NCBI RefSeq assembly: GCF_010731735.1
Contig: NZ_AP022588.1
Span: 5,952,001 to 6,016,000 of the forward strand
Direction of reading: 5' to 3'
From: Mycolicibacterium sediminis
GTDB taxonomy: Bacteria > Actinomycetota > Actinomycetes > Mycobacteriales > Mycobacteriaceae
DNA: 64,000 nt
This document shows positions 57,688 through 64,000 of the stretch, in pieces. Positions within the stretch are counted from its first letter, which is position 1. Each line of letters begins with the position of its first letter. The notes beneath the pieces were generated by a model. It had not been told where the DNA came from. It searched no databases and saw nothing but the letters and a program-made list of their open reading frames with translations. Both the position numbers and the translations under genes were made by a program.

Positions 57688-58679
57688 ACCCCGTGGCTCG
57701 CCGGTTCCGACCCCGCCGGAGCCGTCGCGTCCTCGACGTCTGCCGTCGCGCCACTGGTATTCGCGTCGGCCAGGGACGCTGTCCCGGCCTGCTGGCCCTC
57801 CGCTTCGGCTGACGCCGTCGCCCCGGTCAGATGCGCCTCGGCTGACGCCGTCGCGGTGATGAACTCGTCGATCACGTCGTAGACCCTCGTCGGAGCCTCG
57901 ACGTGCGCGAAGTGTCCGACGTCCGGCAGCACCTCCACCCGGCAGTCCGGGCGCGCCTCGAGCGCCGCATAGGCGTGGTCGACGGGGATGATGTTGTCGT
58001 CCTCACCCCAGATGGCGAGCGTCGGGAGATCCGCTTTGAGCTTGAGCCGGTTCAACGCGCTCACCGACTGCCCGCGGTAGTCGACCACCGACCGCAGGGT
58101 GCGCAGGAACGCCGCGCGGGTCTGCGGATCGTTGAACGACGAGTACGAACTCCAGATCTCGGCGCCGCGCGGGGAACGCAGCCCCATGGACGTCAGCCAG
58201 CCCTTGACGGTGTTGCCCGCCCGCAGCACCGGCGTCGGTGCGATGACCGGCATGATCAGCTCCGCGCCGGGCGCGGACAGCAGACGCAGGATCCACCCGA
58301 CGTCCTGGCCGAGCCCACCGCTGCTGATCAGGATGAGCCTGCGGCAGTAGTCGGGATGCTGGTACAGGAACTGCATTGCGATGCCGCCGCCGAGCGAGTG
58401 GCCGACGACCGTCGCCGAGTCGACGCCGACCTCGTCGAGCAGATCGCGCAGACCGACGGCGAAGGCGCCCAGCGAGTAGTCGCTGCGCGGCTTGCTCGAC
58501 TGGCCGTGACCCATCAGGTCCGGCGCGATCACGCGGTACTTCTTCGCCAGCTGCGGCAGGATGGCGCGCCACGTCTGAGAGCTGCCGGCCATGCCGTGGA
58601 TCAGCAGCAGTGCCTCTCCGCGACCCTCGTCGTAGTACGCCAGACGTTCGCCGTGCAGGTCGATGAACTTGAGTTCCAT
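57684..58679 (-). CDS. Alpha/beta-fold hydrolase with low-complexity tail
   Basis: About 331 residues. Nucleophile elbow GHSLGGG, oxyanion segment LLIHGMAGSSQTW, acid in WGEDDNIIP and His in DVGHFAHVEAP. The last 50 residues are Ala/Thr/Glu-rich and contain ATASAEA twice, from a 17-base direct repeat (57805-57821, 57838-57854). ATG at 58679 or GTG at 58694. Divergent from a wax-ester synthase gene; a lipid-ester role is possible. Its stop overlaps the stop of the B12 gene. Confidence 0.88.
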   Translation of the reverse strand: MELKFIDLHGERLAYYDEGRGEALLLIHGMAGSSQTWRAILPQLAKKYRVIAPDLMGHGQSSKPRSDYSLGAFAVGLRDLLDEVGVDSATVVGHSLGGGIAMQFLYQHPDYCRRLILISSGGLGQDVGWILRLLSAPGAELIMPVIAPTPVLRAGNTVKGWLTSMGLRSPRGAEIWSSYSSFNDPQTRAAFLRTLRSVVDYRGQSVSALNRLKLKADLPTLAIWGEDDNIIPVDHAYAALEARPDCRVEVLPDVGHFAHVEAPTRVYDVIDEFITATASAEAHLTGATASAEAEGQQAGTASLADANTSGATADVEDATAPAGSEPASHGV

Positions 58680-58788
58680 CGCAGGATTCTCCACTCCCTC
58701 GACCCTCCACCCTACCCATCGGTAACTTTTCTGGCGACAGATCGCCGTGTGCAGGTCGAATCAAGCCCGGCTAGGTACCGTCATGCTC

Positions 58789-60153
58789 ATGAAGCTCATC
58801 TCGCCGACCGACTCACTGTTCCTCGTCGGCGAATCCCGCGAGCACCCGATGCACGTGGCCGGTCTGCAACTGTTCGAGCCGCCGGCCGACGCCGGACCGG
58901 AATACCTGCGCGACCTGCACGAGGTCATGGTCAAGGCGGACCAGTTCCAGCCGACCTTCCGCAAGCATCCCGGGCGACTGCTCGGCGGGATCTCGAACCT
59001 GGCGTGGGCGTTCGACGACTACGTCGACATCGACTACCACCTGCGCAGGTCCGCGCTGCCCCGCCCCGGCCGCGTGCGCGACCTCCTGGAGCTGACCTCG
59101 CGCATGCACGGGACGCTCCTCGACCGTCACCGTCCGCTGTGGGAGACCCACCTCATCGAAGGACTGTCCGACGGCCGGTTCGCCGTCTACGTCAAGTTCC
59201 ACCACTCGCTGATCGACGGGGTGTCCGCGCAGCGACTGTTCCTGCGGGCCATGACCACCGACCCGGACGACCGCGATCCGCAGGTGCCATGGACGCTCGG
59301 TCCGCGGAAGCGGACCCGCGAGCCGGCACCGTCGCGATCGGCCCTGCAGCAGTTGGCGGGGACGGCGGGGTCGTTGGCCTCGCTCGCGCCGACGGGACTG
59401 TCGGTGGCCAAGGCCGCGCTGGTCGAGCAGCAGTTGACCCTGCCGTTCCGGGCGCCCAGGACGATGTTCAACGTCCCGATCGGCGGTGCCCGACGCGTGG
59501 CCGCCCAGTCGTGGCCGCTGGAGCGGATCAGGAACGTGAAGGACGCGACGGGGGCCACGGTCAACGACGTCGTCCTCGCCATGTGCTCCGGTGCACTGCG
59601 CTCCTACCTCACCGATCGGGACGCACTGCCCGACACGCCCCTGGTCGCGATGGTGCCCGTCAACCTGCGTACCGAGGGCGAGCAGGACGCCGGCGGCAAC
59701 ATGGTGGGTACCATCCTGTGCAACCTGGCGACCGACGCCGCGGACCCCGTCGTCCGGCTCGATGCGATCAGCAAGTCGATGCGCGAGAACAAGCAGGTGT
59801 TCGCCGAGCTGCCCAAGACACAGGCCCTGGCGCTGTCGGCGTTCCTCATGTCCGGCATCGCGATGGGTCTGGTGCCCGGGTTCGTGTCGTCGGCGCCACC
59901 GCCGTTCAACCTCGTCATCTCGAACGTGCCGGGTGCGCGGGAGCCGATGTACTGGAACGGCGCGCGACTGGACGGCAACTACCCGTTCTCGATCGCGCTC
60001 GACGGTCAGGCCCTCAACATCACGCTCACCAACAATGCCGACAACCTCGACTTCGGGCTGGTCGGGTGTCGCCGCAGCGTCCCCCACCTGCAGCGCCTGC
60101 TGGGCCACCTCGAGGACTCGCTCGCCGATCTGGAGAAGGCCGTGGGCGTCTGA
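58789..60153 (+). CDS. Wax ester synthase/diacylglycerol acyltransferase (Tgs-like)
   Basis: WS/DGAT enzyme of about 454 residues that makes triacylglycerol or wax esters. The catalytic HHSLIDG (HHxxxDG) is intact near 140, and PFNLVISNVPGAREPMYWNGARL is the conserved C-terminal segment. ATG at MKLISPTDS lies seven bases after TACCGT (58776-58781), suggesting a leaderless transcript; ATG at 58783 is equally usable. Storage-lipid synthesis in stress fits the neighbouring genes. Confidence 0.92.
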   Translation: MKLISPTDSLFLVGESREHPMHVAGLQLFEPPADAGPEYLRDLHEVMVKADQFQPTFRKHPGRLLGGISNLAWAFDDYVDIDYHLRRSALPRPGRVRDLLELTSRMHGTLLDRHRPLWETHLIEGLSDGRFAVYVKFHHSLIDGVSAQRLFLRAMTTDPDDRDPQVPWTLGPRKRTREPAPSRSALQQLAGTAGSLASLAPTGLSVAKAALVEQQLTLPFRAPRTMFNVPIGGARRVAAQSWPLERIRNVKDATGATVNDVVLAMCSGALRSYLTDRDALPDTPLVAMVPVNLRTEGEQDAGGNMVGTILCNLATDAADPVVRLDAISKSMRENKQVFAELPKTQALALSAFLMSGIAMGLVPGFVSSAPPPFNLVISNVPGAREPMYWNGARLDGNYPFSIALDGQALNITLTNNADNLDFGLVGCRRSVPHLQRLLGHLEDSLADLEKAVGV

Positions 60154-60277
60154 CCCACAGCCGTTCCGAAGCGACCGATCAGCGGGCGATGCGGGCCCTT
60201 CCAGGTTTTCCTGCGATGCTGGGGCCTCGAGTCGACTCGGGCGCCCGGCCCGGCCAGCGGAGGGAGCGTGGAACGCG

Positions 60278-60499
60278 ATGAGCCACGGCCTCTACGACCG
60301 GTGTGAGTGCGGGCACGTGCATCCCGAGCACTCGCTGTTCGGCACCTGCCGCGCATGCCTGGACTGCGTGGACTTCGCGGTGCCCGACCAGGACCTCAGC
60401 GAGGGCCCCGATCACGAACTGTCGCAATGCGATTGCCGACGTTTCGTGCTCGCCGACGCCGAGGACGCCGAGGAACTGGTCGTCGGCGAGATGGCCTAG
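60278..60499 (+). CDS. Small Cys-rich, probably zinc-binding protein
   Basis: 73 residues with CECGH, CRACLDC and CDC, seven Cys and several His in an acidic chain, typical of a small zinc ribbon. GGAGGGAG precedes the ATG by about ten bases. No family recognised. It lies between the wax-ester synthase gene and the convergent KAS-like gene. Confidence 0.75.
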   Translation: MSHGLYDRCECGHVHPEHSLFGTCRACLDCVDFAVPDQDLSEGPDHELSQCDCRRFVLADAEDAEELVVGEMA

Positions 60500-60502
60500 C
60501 GG

Positions 60503-61741
60503 TCAGGCCTTGCCGAACGCGATGGCGGCGTTGTGTCCACCGAAGCCGAAGCTGTTGCTGACGGCGTAGCGCACGTCGACGCTGCGCGCGGAGCCGGCGA
60601 CGACGTCGAGATCCATCCGGTCGTCGAGCTGGCGGAGATTCAGCGTCGGGGGGATGCACCCGTCCCGGAGCGCGAGCACGGTGAGCACCGCCTCGATGGC
60701 ACCCGCCGCGCCGAACGAGTGACCGAGCGCCGCCTTGGACGCATAGACCGCCGGGTGGTGGCCACCGAACACCTTCTGGATCGCCACCGCCTCGACGAGA
60801 TCGCCGTCGACGGTTCCGGTGGCGTGAGCGTTGACGTGGTCGACGTCGCCCGGTGACAGGCCCGCCAGCTCGAGAGCGCGCGAGATGGCATGCGCCTCCT
60901 GCTCGGCGTCGGGGTCGGAGCGGAAGGCGTCATACCCGTCCGACGACAGCGCCCCACCGAGCACGCGTGCGAGGACCCGCGCACCGCGCGCCCTGGCGTG
61001 CTCCTCGGTCTCCATGATCAGCATGGCGCCGCCCTCGCCGAGCACCATGCCGGACCTGGTCTGATCGAAGGGACGGCAGGCGCCGACCGGGTCGTCGTTC
61101 TCCGTCGACATGACCCCGTCGATCTGGCCGTACGCCGCGAAGGGGACGCCCTCCAGCTTCAGTTCCACGCCGCCACAGATGACGATGTCGGCGTCGCCGA
61201 ACACGATGTTGCGCCAGGCCTCCACGATGGCGGATGCGCCGGACACGTCGCCCGTCAGCGGCGCGGTGACGCCCGCGCGGGCCTTGCGGTCGAGGCCGAC
61301 CGCGGCCGCCGCCCCGTTGGGCATGTACATCTGCACGGCCAGCGGCGAGACCGCCTTGAGACCCCTGTCCTGCATCTCGTGGTAGGCGATGATGATGTCC
61401 TCGGTGCTGCCGAGGCCGGTTCCGACCGTCACGCCCAGCCGAGCGGTGTCGACCTCGGGGTCGCCGGCGTCGGCCCACGCGCGCCGGCTCAGCACGATGG
61501 CCATCCGCTGGGTGAACGAGAGCCTGCGCATCTCGACTCGGCTGAGTTCGTCGTCGAGGTTCTCGCGGAGCTGACCGCCGATCGTCGAGGGCAGGTCCAG
61601 CCCCTCGAGATTAGGGGCGGACAGCGGCCGGATGCCGCTTTGACCATGAAGCAGGGCGGTCCACGTGTCCTGCGCCTGCGGTGCGAGCGCAGTGGTCATG
61701 GCGACACCGGTGATGACGACGTTGGGGTGTGAACCCAGCAT
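60503..61741 (-). CDS. KasB-like ketoacyl synthase lacking the catalytic Cys
   Basis: 412 residues, close to mycobacterial KasA/KasB (YMPNGAAAAVGL, ICGGVE, CRPFDQTRSGMVLGEGG, VNAHATGT, ASKAALGHS, NSFGFGGHN). The two catalytic His are present. At the nucleophile position KasB has SACASG; here it is TGDVSG, Asp encoded by GAC at 61249-61247. Without Cys it cannot condense by the usual route. It may be a chain-length factor, a decarboxylase, or a partner of an active KAS. ATG at 61741 is chosen; GTG at 61750 is possible. Confidence 0.9.
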   Translation of the reverse strand: MLGSHPNVVITGVAMTTALAPQAQDTWTALLHGQSGIRPLSAPNLEGLDLPSTIGGQLRENLDDELSRVEMRRLSFTQRMAIVLSRRAWADAGDPEVDTARLGVTVGTGLGSTEDIIIAYHEMQDRGLKAVSPLAVQMYMPNGAAAAVGLDRKARAGVTAPLTGDVSGASAIVEAWRNIVFGDADIVICGGVELKLEGVPFAAYGQIDGVMSTENDDPVGACRPFDQTRSGMVLGEGGAMLIMETEEHARARGARVLARVLGGALSSDGYDAFRSDPDAEQEAHAISRALELAGLSPGDVDHVNAHATGTVDGDLVEAVAIQKVFGGHHPAVYASKAALGHSFGAAGAIEAVLTVLALRDGCIPPTLNLRQLDDRMDLDVVAGSARSVDVRYAVSNSFGFGGHNAAIAFGKA

Positions 61742-62129
61742 GAAAGCCACCTTTCCCCTGGTCGAAGCCGGTCGTCACCGGGTCGGATCGATCAGGAAGA
61801 TCCATGTCGTTTGCTCGTCGCAGATAGTCGCCGACGGGCGCCCCCACCATTCGTTGCCCACCGTTTTATATCGACTGCGGCGAAACCTCAAATGCCCGCT
61901 CGTGGCCGTGACAAACATCCGGCGGGCCGCGGAGCGCTCGATCAGACCCCCGGATGGGCCGAATCCCGCGCGGACGGAGAGCACACCGGTGGGTCTCGCC
62001 GGCCCCGGGTCGGCGGCTCGCCGCGTTTCGCATCGGACAGTGCGGGCACCCGGCATGGCGGATCCGAACCGAGGGCTCACCGTTGCCACCCGAGGTGATC
62101 CGCACCCCACCATCAGGAAAGGTCGGACC
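61742..62129. other. Intergenic region upstream of KAS-like gene
   Basis: No gene supported. An AT-rich island around 61864-61871 gives, on the minus strand, TATAAA (61870-61865) with TTGAGG 15 bases upstream, a possible promoter about 125 bases before the KAS-like gene. Nothing clear was seen for the plus-strand genes. Confidence 0.45.
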
Positions 62130-62273
62130 GTGCCACGCGGACAGGGAATCTACGAGAACACCGACGAGCCCGACGGCGACGATCGCGGCGGAACCGTACA
62201 GTCGGCCGACGACGTGGACACCAGCAAGGACACGCCCGACGTCGACACCGATCAGGGTGAACCCACCGACTGA
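62130..62273 (+). CDS. 47-residue acidic protein
   Basis: Short gene from GTG with AGGAAAGG upstream. The product (MPRGQGIYENTDEPDGDD onward) is very acidic and probably disordered, with no membrane segment. It lies 21 bases before the DUF309 gene. The ribosome-binding site and spacing support it; function unknown. Confidence 0.6.
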   Translation: MPRGQGIYENTDEPDGDDRGGTVQSADDVDTSKDTPDVDTDQGEPTD

Positions 62274-62294
62274 CGTCGGCGACGACGAGGTGAC

Positions 62295-62768
62295 GTGACG
62301 GAACGCGACAGGGACGACGAAGGGCGCGCACTCAACGCCCGCCCACGTGACGCCCTGGGCAGACCGCTCCCCCGCGGCGCTCAGGGCGTTCCCCGGATCC
62401 CCGATGACCCCGACCCGGACCCCCGGCGGACGCTGGCGACCGCACAGCGACTGCTCGACGACGGCAACGCCTTCCACGCCCACGACGTGCTGGAAGCGGC
62501 GTGGAAGGCGGCTACCGATGACGAGCGGTGGTTGTGGCGAGGTCTGGCACAGCTGGCGGTCGGCCTCACGCATGCGCAGCGGGGGAACCGTCGCGGTGCC
62601 GCGGCCCTGCTACGTCGCGGTGCGGAGGGCATCGATCGCGGGGACGTACCTCACGGCGTCGACGCAGAAGGCCTGATCGCCCGTGCCCGCGCTCTGGCCG
62701 ACGACCTGGACGACGGGCGGGATCCCCCGCCCGGGACGCTGCGGCTGACGCTCATCAAGAGCGCTTAG
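62295..62768 (+). CDS. DUF309 protein
   Basis: 157 residues. The DUF309 helical motif is clear: GNAFHAHDVLEAAWK, then WLWRGLAQLAVGLTHAQRGN with conserved His. Function is unknown in all members. A Pro/Arg-rich N-terminus precedes the domain. GTG start; probably one unit with the 47-residue gene. Confidence 0.87.
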   Translation: MTERDRDDEGRALNARPRDALGRPLPRGAQGVPRIPDDPDPDPRRTLATAQRLLDDGNAFHAHDVLEAAWKAATDDERWLWRGLAQLAVGLTHAQRGNRRGAAALLRRGAEGIDRGDVPHGVDAEGLIARARALADDLDDGRDPPPGTLRLTLIKSA

Positions 62769-62771
62769 CCG

Positions 62772-63089
62772 TCACCCCGCGATGCCCATGGCGGGCACGG
62801 CCATGGCCACCATCGTCAGTGTGAGCAGGGACCATCCGGCACCGTGCCAGATGGGCCAGGTGCGCCCATGCCGCCAGTCGAGGTAGGTCTTGACGAAGGC
62901 GCCGAGCGCGCCGACGAACAGCGTGGCGGGAGTCGCCACCGCCCACAGCAGGTCGTGTTGGTCGGACACCGCGTAGCCGACGAACACCGCCACCGCGACG
63001 GCGACCACGGCCGCGACGTAACCGATGGCCGAGCGGAGTGCGGCGGGGTCGTGCCACCGCTTCTCCACGTCGTTGAGGCTCGAGGTCAC
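62772..63089 (-). CDS. Small three-helix membrane protein
   Basis: 105 residues with three hydrophobic segments (YVAAVVAVAVAVFVGYAV, WAVATPATLFVGALGAFV, WSLLTLTMVAMAVPAMGI). GTG start. A SigF-like promoter lies about 35 bases upstream. No family recognised. Confidence 0.75.
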   Translation of the reverse strand: MTSSLNDVEKRWHDPAALRSAIGYVAAVVAVAVAVFVGYAVSDQHDLLWAVATPATLFVGALGAFVKTYLDWRHGRTWPIWHGAGWSLLTLTMVAMAVPAMGIAG

Positions 63090-63122
63090 GTGCGTCTCCT
63101 CTCGTCGGGATCGCTTACCGGC

Positions 63123-63147
63123 GTTCCCGGGATCGCGCTCGCAAAAC
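63123..63147 (-). promoter_or_regulatory. SigF-like promoter (GTTT-N15-GGGAAC)
   Basis: Minus strand GTTT at 63147-63144, 15 bases, GGGAAC at 63128-63123. Same -10 variant as the one before the mscS pair. Confidence 0.5.
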
Positions 63148-63286
63148 TCGACGGTCGCTCATCCCACATCCGCGCTCATGGGGACTACCCGCCGGCAATT
63201 CGACGAATGCCTGTGAATCCGTCGGGTAGGCCGTCTTACCACCGCACGTACATCGAGCCGCACGGATCAGGAGAGGACGACGTCTG

Positions 63287-63771
63287 GTGGACCCATTGTT
63301 CGCCGATTCGGACGACCGTCGCCGAGACATGCGCGACGTGATCCTCGGCCTCCGAGCACTGGTCTTCGAAACCGACCGCCTCGCTCAGCGCTTCGCCGCC
63401 GATCATGGTTTGTCTGGCAGCGACTTCCGCGCACTACTCCACGTCGTCGACTCCGAGAACGTCGGCGATCCGCTGACCGCGAGCGATCTTCGCCATCGTC
63501 TCAACGTCTCCGCGGGTGCCGTCACCTACATCGTCGATCGTCTGGTTCGCGCGGGACACGTGCGCCGCGAGACCGACGCAAGGTGAATCTGCACTATTCG
63601 GAGTGCGGACATCGGTTGACGCAGAAGTACTTTCGCCCGATTGCCCAGCACTACCGAGGTGCCCTTGAGGGCGTACTGGACGCCGACCTGGAAGTCGCGA
63701 AACGCGTCCTGGAGACACTGGTCGAGGCGGCCCGCCCACTACCCGGCTGGGATGCGCAGGGGACGACCTAG
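63287..63771 (+). pseudogene. MarR-family regulator, frameshifted in the wing
   Basis: The first 99 codons encode a MarR winged helix (LAQRFAADHGLSGSDFRALLHVV, TASDLRHRLNVSAGAVTYIVDRLVRAGHVRRETDAR) and stop at 63586. The expected continuation, NLHYSECGHRLTQKYF and on, is in another frame to 63771. The sequence between should read about DARDRRKV; bases are missing at 63570-63582. A deletion between ACCGACGC repeats would explain it. A GTG overlapping the TGA (63583) could restart translation, so two half-proteins are possible. Sequencing error is not excluded. Confidence 0.8.
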
Positions 63772-64000
63772 GCCGCGGTGCTGGTGGGTGGTGCTGGTGC
63801 GCCGGGTTCGTGGGTGTCGTTGTCGCCGTGCTCGTCTGGCGGATTGGGGTGTTCGATCGCGGTGTCCCCTGGCTGGTCGGCGGTGTCCAACCGCTGCCAC
63901 GGCTCTTCGAGTGCCTGGTTCTCCGCGTCACCATCTTCGGGACCCGGCGCTGATGGTGCGTCGTGCGCCAATGCGGGCTGGGCCGTGGCGCGTTCGCGCG
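63768..64000 (-). CDS. C-terminal part of an unidentified protein, open at window edge
   Basis: An open frame runs from beyond base 64000 to a stop that overlaps the MarR stop. The visible 76 residues (about RERATAQPALAHDAPSAPG, then Asp/Pro/Glu-rich) look like a disordered C-terminal tail. Nothing identifies the protein; a tail of an HNH/13E12-type protein is one possibility. Confidence 0.5.
   Translation of the reverse strand, partial: RERATAQPALAHDAPSAPGPEDGDAENQALEEPWQRLDTADQPGDTAIEHPNPPDEHGDNDTHEPGAPAPPTSTAA

Noticed and set aside
63768..64000. Naming the edge frame as a 13E12/DUF222 HNH endonuclease
   Set aside because: Only a low-complexity tail is visible; no HNH or DUF222 residue is inside the window.
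1..64000. CRISPR arrays, prophage, insertion sequences
   Set aside because: No regularly spaced repeats, no transposase or integrase and no phage structural genes were seen.

Overview
The window is chromosomal DNA of a high-GC actinobacterium and almost certainly a Mycobacterium/Mycolicibacterium. The order eno, lpqU, mazG, mfd, TetR, tRNA-Gln, glmU, prs, arsC, lpqT, rplY, pth, pks16, ispE, ksgA, rpfB, tatD, metG, pabB, rsmI, pmt, arcA, alkB, pat matches the Rv1023 to Rv0998 segment of M. tuberculosis as I know it. Genes absent from that segment (efeOB, ansP, DUF2254, an ECF41 sigma operon) suggest an environmental, fast-growing relative. GTG/TTG starts, leaderless genes and LpqN/LpqT lipoproteins fit this.

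Layout. 1-9.9 kb: end of eno, lpqU, an iron-box-controlled efeOB pair, mazG, mfd, a TetR gene and tRNA-Gln. 10-17 kb: glmU, a DUF2254 membrane protein, prs, arsC-lpqT, an SDR, rplY-pth. 17-22 kb: a Drr-like ABC exporter, a TmrB-like ATPase, the FAAL-type pks16. 22-28.5 kb: ispE and rpfB-ksgA on the minus strand, separated by a plus-strand kinase and ansP; then tatD. 28.5-36 kb: metG, an oxidoreductase-ECF41 sigma operon, pabB, rsmI, pmt. 36-44.4 kb: a degenerate AbiEi/Vsr-like protein, arcA, soxR, an SOS-controlled alkB, several lipoproteins, and the cAMP-responsive acetyltransferase gene pat with an AroE-like gene.

44.4-63.8 kb is different: many small membrane proteins, two STAS proteins, a UsfY-like protein, MscS, a four-gene glycosyltransferase/acyl-CoA-dehydrogenase/PIG-L/methyltransferase operon, topoisomerase IB, a GAF-SpoIIE phosphatase overlapping a cobalamin-binding protein, a wax-ester synthase and a KAS lacking its catalytic Cys. 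At least eight transcription units here carry a SigF-like promoter (GTTT-N15/16-GGGTAY or close variants). Both STAS genes and the phosphatase gene share a separate element, GGTTGA-N5-CAGCCG.

The best candidate for an undescribed system is the phosphatase/B12-protein pair at 55.3-57.7 kb. The second protein has the W-x9-EH motif of CarH-type adenosylcobalamin photoreceptors but no DNA-binding domain. It overlaps a PP2C of the kind that controls STAS/anti-sigma switches, inside a probable SigF regulon. A light- or B12-gated partner switch is inferred, not shown. The window ends in a frameshifted MarR gene and an open reading frame running off the edge. No CRISPR array, prophage or insertion sequence was seen; three kinds of short intergenic palindromes were.
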